From Motiliproteus sp036960175 (GTDB lineage Bacteria > Pseudomonadota > Gammaproteobacteria > Pseudomonadales > Balneatricaceae): a stretch of DNA of 64,000 bases. The stretch lies in the NCBI GenBank assembly GCA_036960175.1, contig JBALWH010000004.1, positions 62,001-126,000 of the forward strand, in the 5' to 3' direction. Numbering within the stretch: position 1 is the first letter of the stretch; each line of letters starts with the position of its first letter. Under the pieces are notes generated by a model. It worked only from the letters and a program-made list of their open reading frames with translations. It was not told the origin of the DNA and ran no database searches. The translations under genes were made by a program, and so were the position numbers. Below, one piece after another: positions 26,358 through 35,006 of this stretch.

Positions 26358-28419
26358 ATGGCAAATTTCAAATTTAATAAAGAACATAAGCATTGGCTGA
26401 CTCATTCCTCTCCTTATCTGCTAGCGACTTTGCTGGCGTTGCCTAGCGCACAATTGCAGGCGGCTTCATTTGATGAGGAAGAAGACGAAGAAGATGCACC
26501 ACTGACTACCCAGCGCTTAAACGAATATACCAATTCGGCCGAGATCGTTGTTCGCAAGCGCGATAATGATAGCGGTAAGTTTGGTGAGTACAACGCGTTG
26601 GAAGATCAGCGCCTCACTATTGATGGCAATGTGTACATCAATAATACCGATTATGAAGGTGGAACCGCAGAGTATTACAAGCTGCGTGCTGAAGACCTAG
26701 GCACTGAAAATAGAGAAATTGAAGTTGAGGTTGGCAAGCAAGGCAGCCATAGCTTTAACTTCACCTATGAAGAGTCTGAGCGTCAGGTCTGGGATAGCTT
26801 TGATACCCCTTATAATCTTTCCAACGATCAGACCTTGCCGGCTGGTTTCCCCGATCTTAACGATGGCACAGCCGATACTGAGGCCAGCGTTAGCAGCTTT
26901 ATGACCGAGCATGAGCTGAAGCTGGATCGTGAAAAGCTGTCTCTGGGCTATATGCGTAAGCTGGCTAAGGGCTGGACCTTTAATGCTGGCTATAGTCATG
27001 AGAACAAAGACGGTCATAAAGACCTGGGCCTGATGGATGGTACTTCCTTCCAGCCGATAATCTTTGCTCTGCCCGTAGAGTACAAGACTGACACAGCTAA
27101 TCTGGCACTAGAATACGTTGCTAAGGACTATCAGGTGCAGTTTGCCTACGAAGTGTCCGCTTTTGACAACGGCAGCACTAGCACCGTTATCGATAGCCCT
27201 TATACTGCAGGAACCCGCATGCGGATCGCTCAGGAGCCGGATAACCTGTTCCAGCAGATCTCTGTTAACGGTAACTTCCGTTTTTCTCCGGTGACTCGAG
27301 CTACTTGGTTCCTGGCTTATAACGAAGCGACGCAGGATGAAGATCTCCTTTCTATTAACGAAAACCAGCCTGGTTTAGGTACCGGTACCGGTAGTCGGAC
27401 CGAAGCGGATGCCGAGGTTACTCAATTGATCGCTCGATTGGGCGTTAGCACTCGGGTCAGTAAGAATCTGGATCTGGCGGCTAAGTACAGCTACAGCGTT
27501 GAGTGGTAAATACAAGCTGCCAAACCGTTCTAGATTGCGTGCAGGCTATATCTTCGAAGAGATCGAGCGTCCCCGTCAGGATCGTGAGGAAACTGAAGAA
27601 GATACCTACTGGGTAAGCTGGCAGACACCGATGATGGGTGCGTTCAATGCTAAGGTAAAATATAGCTTTGCAGATCGTGACGGTACCGAGAATGATGCCG
27701 ATAACATCACTGTGCTGATGGATCCGTTCTCTTCTGGATCCAGTCTTCATCCTGATGGTGCAGCCCGTTATACCTTGAGTGATCGTAAGCAGAACAAGTA
27801 TCAGTTCAATGCTACTTACGGATTCTCAAATACTGCCAGCATCGGTACCAATATCCAGGTATGGGATGATGACTATGATGCGGTTGTAGGTCTTCAGCAG
27901 CTTAAGGGTCAGATGTTCACCGTTGATCTCGCATTCCAACCAACACGGGTACTGTCTGTTAGTACGTACACCGGAATGCAGCGTTTCACCTTTGACCAGC
28001 GTAGTAGTGCAGGTAACGTTCCCTGGACTCAGGAAACTGAACAGACGTCCTGGGTGACTGGTGTTGATGTGGACTGGCAAGCTATTCCTAATAAACTGGT
28101 CGTTAATCTGGGACTGCGTTATACCGACTCCACTGGTGATATCACGCAGGTTGACGAAACCCCGGGTACTGTGACGGAGTTGCCTGACATTGAAACCAGC
28201 ATTGCCACTCTTGAATTAGGTGCTGAATATTTCCTCGATAAGCAGACGACATTGTTGTTTCGTGCCGTTTATGAAGACTACAGCGAGAAGAACTGGGCCT
28301 ATGATGGCTTTGGAACAATTCAGGCCACGAATGCTACCCGCAGTTACCTGACCGGTGGCTTGGACAGTCCTAACTATCAAGCTGGTCTGATCGAGTTTGG
28401 TGTTCGTCACGACTTCTGA
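26358..28419 (+). pseudogene. MtrB/PioB-family decahaem-associated outer membrane beta-barrel, frameshifted
   Basis: This is the barrel that sheathes an MtrA-type decahaem cytochrome in the outer membrane. The first part (26358-27509, 383 residues) has a signal peptide ending SAQLQA, an acidic stretch and repeated amphipathic strands. It terminates after AAKYSYSVEW. Homologous barrel sequence resumes in another frame (SGKYKLPNRSRLRAGYIFEE from about 27502) and runs to FGVRHDF at 28419, a proper barrel end. The total span of about 687 codons matches the family. One extra base, or two missing, or a small out-of-frame deletion near 27480-27509 would explain it. The start lies 12 bp after the cytochrome, with GGAGGAGAG as ribosome site. 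Confidence 0.85.
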
Positions 28420-28438
28420 TCGGTAGCGCTCCACGAAT

Positions 28439-28480
28439 ATAAAGGTCCCTTTTTAGGGGCCTTTTAGGGGCCTTTTTTTT
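28439..28480 (+). terminator. Terminator of the cytochrome cluster with duplicated 3' arm
   Basis: AAAGGTCCC, a T-rich loop and GGGGCCTTT form a stem with a G-U pair. The TTAGGGGCCTTT arm is repeated immediately, and the second copy ends in eight T residues. Either copy can pair with the single 5' arm. Confidence 0.75.
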
Positions 28481-28657
28481 GGCTAATCAATGAAGAAAGA
28501 ATAACATGGCGGGCCGTTAGCGAATGTCAGCAAAGCGTAAAGCTATCGTAAAGGTGGATTCTTACGGAGGGGTTTAGAAAACAGCGGTGACGTTTTAACG
28601 ACGGATAGCGAAGTGCTGCTGGTGACTCGCCAGCAGCAGGGTTTATTGATGAAGGAG
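28481..28657. other. Non-coding gap with a GC-rich hairpin
   Basis: No gene is recognised. A hairpin GCTGCTGG / CCAGCAGC (28615-28637, 7-nt loop) lies just beyond the end of the leftward small gene and may serve as its 3' structure, although no T run follows on that strand. Confidence 0.35.
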
Positions 28658-28852
28658 TTACTCGAAATCGTATTCAATCAGGTTCTTGTGTAACCATTTC
28701 TTCTCGAAATGATCTTCGATTCCTCGTCGGGCTTGCAGGCTGCGGACGGTAGCCGCTTTCTTTTCTGTTATCTGGGTTTCGGAATCCAGTTCCATGAAAA
28801 TATCAAAGATCTGAGTTTGCAGTTCGTTCAGCTGATTATTGCTGTGCATCAT
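28658..28852 (-). CDS. Small hypothetical protein
   Basis: This is a 64-residue highly charged protein (MMHSNNQLNELQTQIFDIFM..., ending KKWLHKNLIEYDFE). It has predicted helical character and no membrane segment. The ATG at 28852 is chosen because GGAG lies 8 bp upstream; a frame-compatible start at 28879 is possible. The RR-x-IED-x-x-E-K-x-L-x-x-x-L pattern near the C-terminus recalls short proteins annotated as PA3496-like in pseudomonads, but I cannot confirm this. It lies near hexR on the same strand. Confidence 0.5.
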   Translation of the reverse strand: MMHSNNQLNELQTQIFDIFMELDSETQITEKKAATVRSLQARRGIEDHFEKKWLHKNLIEYDFE

Positions 28853-29047
28853 GGTCATTACTCCACGTCGATTTAACAATCAGATTGTGGACACCATTTT
28901 AGTTTGCCGCTGTGACAGCTTTATGACAAACCAGAGCCCACAGGAGCTAATTAATCTCATAGCTGAGGCTAAAAATCAATAGTGCGGTGCGTCATAAAGA
29001 CGCTAAAGAAGTGAGCGCATACTACTAATGTGTGGCTTTGTGTATGC

Positions 29048-29923
29048 CTAAGGTTTGCGGGTGACCGGACGTTTTTCTTGCAGTCGTAGAGATCTTAGGC
29101 TTCTGCGAATGGTTTTCAGGTGGTCAAGAACACCAGGGCCCAATTTCACCGCTAAGCCCACCGCGAGGGTATCAATAACAACCAGATGAACAACGCGAGA
29201 GGCCATTAAAGCGCTTAAGTCTTTGTCTTCTTCCAGATCGATGTGAATCGCAATGGTTGCCTCTTCAGCTAGCGGCGTACCGCTTGGACAAAGCGAAATA
29301 ACAGTGGCACCGTTATCTTTGGCGAGTTTGACAGAATGCAGTAGATCTTTAGTTCGACCGGTTTGGGAGATGGCCACGACCACATCACCTGCCGACAGAC
29401 TGACGGCGCAGATGGACTGCAGGTGAGGGTCAGAACAGGCGATAGCAGTGACTCTCAGTCGGTAAAACTTATGCTGAGCATCGACGCAGACGGCAGCTGA
29501 GGCACCAAAACCATAAAATTCAATGCGCTTGGCCTTAGCCATTGCTTCGATGGCATTTTCAAGAGTCTGCTCATCTAAGGTATCTTTGGTATTCATTAAG
29601 TTACCAACGATAGAGTCGAATATCTTTTGTTTTATGTCGGTAATGGTGTCCTTCTTGTTTAGAGAGAAGGGTTCAAAATTAGGATTGGTCGCAAGTACTT
29701 GAGCCAGCGTTAGTTTGAAATCTTGAAAACCATCGTAATTGAGGGCTCGGCAAAAACGCACCACGGTGGGTTCACTGACCTGGGCTTCGGAAGCCAGATC
29801 AACGATACGCATATGAATGATGTCTTTGGGTTGGGCGAGCACATAGTCTGCGACCTTTTGCTCGGACTTTCGCAATGAGGGGCGGGCTTCGGCGATGGTC
29901 TTTAGGATATTAGTGCTGTTCAA
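29048..29923 (-). CDS. hexR: HexR, RpiR-family transcriptional regulator of sugar metabolism
   Basis: HexR controls the Entner-Doudoroff and central carbohydrate genes and responds to KDPG. The 291-residue protein has an N-terminal RpiR helix-turn-helix (SEPTVVRFCRALNYDGFQDFKL at about 50-71). A C-terminal SIS domain carries YGFGASAAVCVDAQHKFYRL and SQTGRTKDLL. It ends KTIRRSLRSLRL, as in pseudomonad HexR. Edd, zwf or gap are not next to it here, so its targets must be elsewhere. Confidence 0.9.
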   Translation of the reverse strand: MNSTNILKTIAEARPSLRKSEQKVADYVLAQPKDIIHMRIVDLASEAQVSEPTVVRFCRALNYDGFQDFKLTLAQVLATNPNFEPFSLNKKDTITDIKQKIFDSIVGNLMNTKDTLDEQTLENAIEAMAKAKRIEFYGFGASAAVCVDAQHKFYRLRVTAIACSDPHLQSICAVSLSAGDVVVAISQTGRTKDLLHSVKLAKDNGATVISLCPSGTPLAEEATIAIHIDLEEDKDLSALMASRVVHLVVIDTLAVGLAVKLGPGVLDHLKTIRRSLRSLRLQEKRPVTRKP

Positions 29924-30154
29924 GGTTACGTTCCCGACTTAATCCTGTGGTTTTTGGGTGAATACCTAGGATAGGTAAAACAGATCTTTAAAACTAGCCT
30001 TATATTGTATCATTGTGCGTTGCAGCATAGGGCCGGAATGGCGAATAAGTTACCGGTTTTTCGAGTGTTTTAGGGCCGAACAGCGTTTAAAGTGACGATT
30101 GAAGCAGAGCAATGATCATGCTAGGTTCGTTGCATAAGAACAACAGCTAGGAGT

Positions 30155-31258
30155 ATGGCTTTGAAACGTCGTGAATTAGTCAAAGCATTGGGGTTAGGCG
30201 CGGTTGCCGCAGGTACGCTCGCCGCCTGCAGTGACAGGGCATCAAGCCCTAGGTCTTCAGTGCCAGAAACTTTTGAATGGAAAATGGTAACGACCTGGCC
30301 GAAGAATTTTCCGGGTCTTGGTACGGGTGCCAACTTCCTTGCCCAGTTGATTGGCGAGATGAGTGGCGAGCGCATTAAAGTGAAGGTATACGGTGCCAAG
30401 GAGCTGGTTGGAGCGCTGGAAATATTTGATGCGGTTTCCAGAGGAACTGCAGAAATGGGGCATGGGGCCTCTTACTATTGGAAAGATAAGGTTCCTGCCG
30501 CTCAGTTCTTTGCGGCGGTGCCCTTTGGTTTGACCGCGCAAGAGATGAACTCGTGGCTCTATCACGGTGGTGGCATGGAACTCTGGAATGAGGTTTACAG
30601 CCCTTATGGGTTGATTCCTATGGCCGCAGGCAACACCGGCGTGCAAATGGGTGGATGGTTTAACAAGGAGATCAACAGCATTGAAGACCTGGAAGGCCTG
30701 AAAATGCGTATTCCTGGCCTTGGTGGAGAGGTACTTAAACGTGCCGGAGGTACGCCAGTACTGTTACCGGGTGGCGAAATTTTTCCCTCTCTGCAATCCG
30801 GTGCTATCGATGCCTCTGAGTGGGTTGGCCCGTACAACGATCTGGCCTTCGGGCTTCACAAGGTGGCCAAATATTACTATTACCCAGGCTGGCAGGAACC
30901 AGGTACGACTATGGAATCTTTTATTAACAAAGAGGCGTTCAACGCCCTTCCCGTTGATCTTCAGGCGGTGGTCCGAGCGGCTTGCCGTGTGGCTAACCAG
31001 GATATGCTGGCTAACTTTACGGCCAAAAATAACAATGCCCTGCAGCAGCTGGTTAATGATCATCATGTGGAACTCCGTAAGTTCCCGGATGAAGTATTGA
31101 AGCGTCTGAAGCAACTGTCAGAGCAAGTGGTCGCGGATGAAGCGGCTAAGGACCCGTTAAGCAAGAAGGTGTATGAATCCTTCAGTACCTTTAAACAGCA
31201 GGTTGAGGAATGGCATGGGCTATCTGAAATGGCCTATCTGAACGCTAGATCCTTGTAG
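30155..31258 (+). CDS. TRAP transporter substrate-binding protein (DctP family), orphan
   Basis: This 367-residue exported protein has a Tat-like RRELVK start and a lipobox-like LAAC near residue 25, so it may be a membrane-anchored lipoprotein. The rest is a DctP/TakP-type binding protein with TTWPKNFPGLGTGAN, GGWFNKEINSIEDLEGLKMRIPG (the conserved Arg region) and SGAIDASEWVGP. The last matches the 2-oxo-acid-binding subgroup. No DctQ or DctM membrane subunit lies next to it. Both neighbours are convergent or divergent, so it is a single-gene unit here. Confidence 0.88.
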   Translation: MALKRRELVKALGLGAVAAGTLAACSDRASSPRSSVPETFEWKMVTTWPKNFPGLGTGANFLAQLIGEMSGERIKVKVYGAKELVGALEIFDAVSRGTAEMGHGASYYWKDKVPAAQFFAAVPFGLTAQEMNSWLYHGGGMELWNEVYSPYGLIPMAAGNTGVQMGGWFNKEINSIEDLEGLKMRIPGLGGEVLKRAGGTPVLLPGGEIFPSLQSGAIDASEWVGPYNDLAFGLHKVAKYYYYPGWQEPGTTMESFINKEAFNALPVDLQAVVRAACRVANQDMLANFTAKNNNALQQLVNDHHVELRKFPDEVLKRLKQLSEQVVADEAAKDPLSKKVYESFSTFKQQVEEWHGLSEMAYLNARSL

Positions 31259-31280
31259 TTATATTCAGGCAAGATTGGGT

Positions 31281-33995
31281 CTACTGACCGGCAGCCGCAA
31301 TGACTCTCTTAAGTCGCCATAGAGACTGCCATATCTCTTTCCCGGTAGTCGTCTTCACCGCATGATTAAATGCGTTGGTGGCGGCCTCCAACTCCACCAA
31401 GTCCAATAGTCCCGCTAAGCCCATTAATTGATGGGAATGGTCCCGCATGGCTGTAACATCCTTATTTTGGTAGGCCCTGTGTATGGCTACTATTTGTGAG
31501 TTGAGTTCGGAGTGTAAGGCGCGATCTGAAATACCGTAATCCGATAATCTTGGCTTTACCGATTCATCTTCAGTTGTCGAGCGCACAGTGATTTTCGCCG
31601 CTTTCTGGATATGGGAAATAACTATGCTTTCATTAATTGGCTTGAACAGCGTGGTGTCTACGCCAGCTTGTTTAAGCTTTAGCTCTTCGTTGGCGATAAC
31701 GTTGGCGGTTAAAGCCAGGATCGGGGGCTGATTGAAAGGGGCTGGCAGCTGACGAATCTTGCAGCTGGCTTCGATACCATCCATTAACGGCATATGTACA
31801 TCCATCAGTATGCAGTCAAAGCGCTTCTCTCTGGCGTGAGCCAGTGCCTGTTCTCCATTAATGGCAAGGGTGAGGTTGGCACCGGCTTGTTCAAGGATTT
31901 TACGCAGCAGTAGGCGGTTGAAATCATTGTCTTCGGCAACCAGTACGTTAAGGTTTTGTAAGCTCTGCGAGCATGCTTTCTGGTTTCCTGTGGTTGCTAG
32001 TTCGGTATTCACTAAATTTGTTTCTAGCAGGGCCTCTAGCAATTGCGGTCGAGATAAGGGCCTGGGCAGCAGCTTGATCGAAGCGGGTAGCGGCAAGCAT
32101 TGTTTATCAGAATTACTGAGCAGAGCCTCTTTGGGGAGGATCATAATTAATCTGCCTGAGTATCTATGGCGGATAGATTTCAACAATAGCCGCTGATAAT
32201 GTTGCTGTAGTGAGGCGTTGGGCAGGTCCACAACGACGGTATCCAGATGGCGTCCCATGGTCTTCAACTGCTTCAGCAGTTGTCTCTGGGTACTGACCGG
32301 AATAATGGTTAGGTTCCACTTTGCCAGCGCATTGCCTATTTCCATTAGGGCTTCTTTGCTGCGGGAAAATACCAGCACTTTAGAGTCTGGCAGATTTACC
32401 GCTGGCTTAGTCTGCGGTTCAAACTCAAAACAGAAGTTGATATCGACCTGAGTCCCCCGTCCGTTTTGGCTATTCAACAGGATATTTCCACCCATCAACT
32501 CGACCAGGTGCTTGGTGATGACCAGGCCCAGGCCGGTTCCTCCAAAGCGGCGGGTGATAGAGCTATCGGCCTGAGTAAAGGGCTTGAACAGCAGGCTCAT
32601 TTTATCTGCATCAATGCCTATTCCGGTATCCTTTACCGAAAGTTTCAGCGCCACCGAGCTATGCTGTTGACTGCATTCTAAGGTGACAGTGACATTGCCG
32701 CTGGCGGTAAATTTGACGGCATTGCTGACCAGGTTTGAAATAATTTGACGGATCCGTGTTGGGTCACCAAGAATTCGCTCGGGCAGCTTGGGATCGGAGA
32801 TAAAATAGAGGTTCAGGCCTTTTTCATTGGCCGCAGCCGCCTGCATCGCCAGAGTATCCTCGATGCACTCTTCTAAGTTGAAGGGGATTTTCTCGATACT
32901 AATGGCGTCAGATTGCAGTTTTGAGAAATCCAGGATGTCATCAATCAGAGACAGAAGTAGTGTTGATGTGCGGCTGACGATAGAGCTGTATTCTTTTTGT
33001 TCCTTATTTAGAGTGGTTTTCTGCAGCAGTTGAATGAACCCCATCACCGATGTCAGCGGAGTGCGTAATTCGTGACTCATACGGGCTAAGAATTGATCCT
33101 TGGACTGATTGGCTTGTTCGGCGTGCTTTTTTGCACGGTCCAGAGCAATGTTTTTTCGTTCCAAGCGTTCCATGGTAAGCCAGAGGCCTCTGGTCGCCTC
33201 GTCAACCTGGTCCTGCAGCCGCAGGCGCGTACGCTGAACCTTGTCAGCTAGGTTGTTTATACCTTTTTCGAGCTCGCCGATTTCCCCTTTATTCTTGACT
33301 GCTATTCGAGCATCCAGGTCTTCCTGTCCCAGTCGGTGGATGGTTTCGATAATACCCTGAATAGGGTGAGTGATACTGCGGCCGATTGCTAACGCCAGCC
33401 AGATTGTCAGAGATAGCCCAATCAGGGTGATTAGCAGGCCGCGGAACAGGATTCCCTGTTGTGTCTGTTTCAGATCATCTTCGTTAATTAGCAGTATTAC
33501 CCGGCCGATGACCTCAGGTTCGGCAATGGTCTCTGCGGTATCTAGGGGTTCAGGAAAATCGTCGATGCTGTCGCCAGATACCAGCACAGGGGCTCGCAGT
33601 AACCATAACTGTCCCAAGGTTTGCGGGACTGTGTTCGAGGGGGAGGGGGTTAAGGGCAGTGATTGTTCTGGAATGCTTATATCGGTGGATCGATAAACCA
33701 CCTCTCCTTTCGTATCGATAAAGATCACATCACTGATTTCTGACCGTTGCAATGGTGCCTTGGCGAGTAGCTTGAGGGTTGTTTCATTGCGGGAAAACAT
33801 CCCTAGCTCGGCGCCGGTGGCTAGATAGTTGAGCAGGGTTTGACTATTAAGGAACAGGTTTTCTCGCTCGCTATTGAGACGAGAGTTGATCATATAGGCG
33901 GATAAGGTGAACGTAATCATCAGCATAGGTAGCAACGCCAATATCAGTACGCGTTGGCGGATACCCAGCTGACGGATACTTGAGGATAGTTTCAT
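31281..33995 (-). CDS. Hybrid sensor histidine kinase with receiver and Hpt domains (BarA-like architecture)
   Basis: The 904-residue inner-membrane kinase has a membrane helix at about 15-35 and a periplasmic sensor to about 180. A second helix (LLITLIGLSLTIWLALAIG), HAMP and coiled coil follow. The HisKA motif SHELRTPL sits near residue 305, and the ATPase domain has DTGIGI and GGTGLGL. A degenerate receiver-like segment lies at about 535-650, a true receiver with ILMDVHMPLMDG near 715, and a C-terminal Hpt with HSHQLMGLAGL near 850. The ATG overlaps the preceding gene by 4 bp and has GGAGGAACG in front. Operon context suggests it responds to the binding protein and receptor encoded upstream rather than being BarA itself. 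Confidence 0.85.
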   Translation of the reverse strand: MKLSSSIRQLGIRQRVLILALLPMLMITFTLSAYMINSRLNSERENLFLNSQTLLNYLATGAELGMFSRNETTLKLLAKAPLQRSEISDVIFIDTKGEVVYRSTDISIPEQSLPLTPSPSNTVPQTLGQLWLLRAPVLVSGDSIDDFPEPLDTAETIAEPEVIGRVILLINEDDLKQTQQGILFRGLLITLIGLSLTIWLALAIGRSITHPIQGIIETIHRLGQEDLDARIAVKNKGEIGELEKGINNLADKVQRTRLRLQDQVDEATRGLWLTMERLERKNIALDRAKKHAEQANQSKDQFLARMSHELRTPLTSVMGFIQLLQKTTLNKEQKEYSSIVSRTSTLLLSLIDDILDFSKLQSDAISIEKIPFNLEECIEDTLAMQAAAANEKGLNLYFISDPKLPERILGDPTRIRQIISNLVSNAVKFTASGNVTVTLECSQQHSSVALKLSVKDTGIGIDADKMSLLFKPFTQADSSITRRFGGTGLGLVITKHLVELMGGNILLNSQNGRGTQVDINFCFEFEPQTKPAVNLPDSKVLVFSRSKEALMEIGNALAKWNLTIIPVSTQRQLLKQLKTMGRHLDTVVVDLPNASLQQHYQRLLLKSIRHRYSGRLIMILPKEALLSNSDKQCLPLPASIKLLPRPLSRPQLLEALLETNLVNTELATTGNQKACSQSLQNLNVLVAEDNDFNRLLLRKILEQAGANLTLAINGEQALAHAREKRFDCILMDVHMPLMDGIEASCKIRQLPAPFNQPPILALTANVIANEELKLKQAGVDTTLFKPINESIVISHIQKAAKITVRSTTEDESVKPRLSDYGISDRALHSELNSQIVAIHRAYQNKDVTAMRDHSHQLMGLAGLLDLVELEAATNAFNHAVKTTTGKEIWQSLWRLKRVIAAAGQ

Positions 33996-34993
33996 CGTTC
34001 CTCCAACCGTTGGTGTAATTCGTCTAACGACGGGAGCTTTAGTCGCAGTGAGCGGGCGGTGCCCTGATTGACGCTGAGATCAAACAGCAGTGGATAGGTG
34101 GAGGCTGGCAAGGATTGTTTTTTTGCTGCTTGCCACTGCTGGATCAGTTGCGCGGTTTCTTCGCCCACCGTCTGCGGAGTACTGAATACCGCAGCCACGG
34201 CGCCGGCATCCACATAACGTTTTGAATAGGCTATCAGGGGTATGCGCTGGCGGAAGGTCATCAGCAGAATCCATTTAGCCGTGCTGCGGTTAAACACCGA
34301 TTTATCTGGAACCGCCAGGAACGCATCACTACTGGCAACCAGTGGTGTCAGCTTTTGAATGGGATTGTCGTTTTCGTCCAGCTGCTCCAGATGGAGGTCC
34401 CAGTGATATTGGGCGATGGCTTGCTCGAGTGGCCCGAGTTCGTCTTTTGAAACCGGACCGATGATGGTTCCCAGCACTTTAATATCGGGCTTAATCAGCG
34501 ACAACAACTTTAGCTGTCGTTGGAACGGCTGCTCCAGATAAAGGGCACTTAGCAGCCCCTGTCGCTGCCTGTTTTTGAGCGCGTCGTCACGATCAACCAG
34601 GGTCTGGAAGGTGCGCCGAGGTATAAAGGTACTGAGGATCGGCTTATCGGTAACAAGTTTAAGAGCCCTGCGGGTTGCCAGTGTGCCAATGGTCACAATT
34701 AGATCCGCTTGTTGAATGGACTCTGTGCCAGGTAGCTCAGGCAGGTAGATGGTTTGTAGTGCTAACTCTGGAGTTTTACGGAGATGGAGTTCCAGGGTGC
34801 GAACGACGTTCTGATAACTAGGAGAATCCTTGCTGACGATCGCCAGGATGTTTTTGGGGTCAGCAGTGGCCGGTATCGCCATTAGCAATAGCAAGACACC
34901 GGCCAGCCAGTGAACGGAGGGGAGGAGGTGTAACCTCGAGTAATAGATCAAACAGCATTTGCTCATATATTCACAATCCTTGTGAGTGCTCAT
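33992..34993 (-). CDS. ABC-type periplasmic binding protein (PF04392-like)
   Basis: The 333-residue exported protein has a hydrophobic leader LAGVLLLLMAIPATADP. Its body resembles ABC_sub_bind proteins: alternating alpha/beta with VTIGTLATRRAL, KPILSTFIPRR and KVLGTIIGPVS. No permease or ATPase lies near. It is wedged between a TonB receptor gene (13 bp upstream) and a hybrid kinase (4-bp overlap), so it probably captures a ligand for sensing rather than transport. An alternative start at 34966 would shorten the leader. Confidence 0.75.
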   Translation of the reverse strand: MSTHKDCEYMSKCCLIYYSRLHLLPSVHWLAGVLLLLMAIPATADPKNILAIVSKDSPSYQNVVRTLELHLRKTPELALQTIYLPELPGTESIQQADLIVTIGTLATRRALKLVTDKPILSTFIPRRTFQTLVDRDDALKNRQRQGLLSALYLEQPFQRQLKLLSLIKPDIKVLGTIIGPVSKDELGPLEQAIAQYHWDLHLEQLDENDNPIQKLTPLVASSDAFLAVPDKSVFNRSTAKWILLMTFRQRIPLIAYSKRYVDAGAVAAVFSTPQTVGEETAQLIQQWQAAKKQSLPASTYPLLFDLSVNQGTARSLRLKLPSLDELHQRLEER

Positions 34994-35006
34994 GAGTGCT
35001 CTTAAT

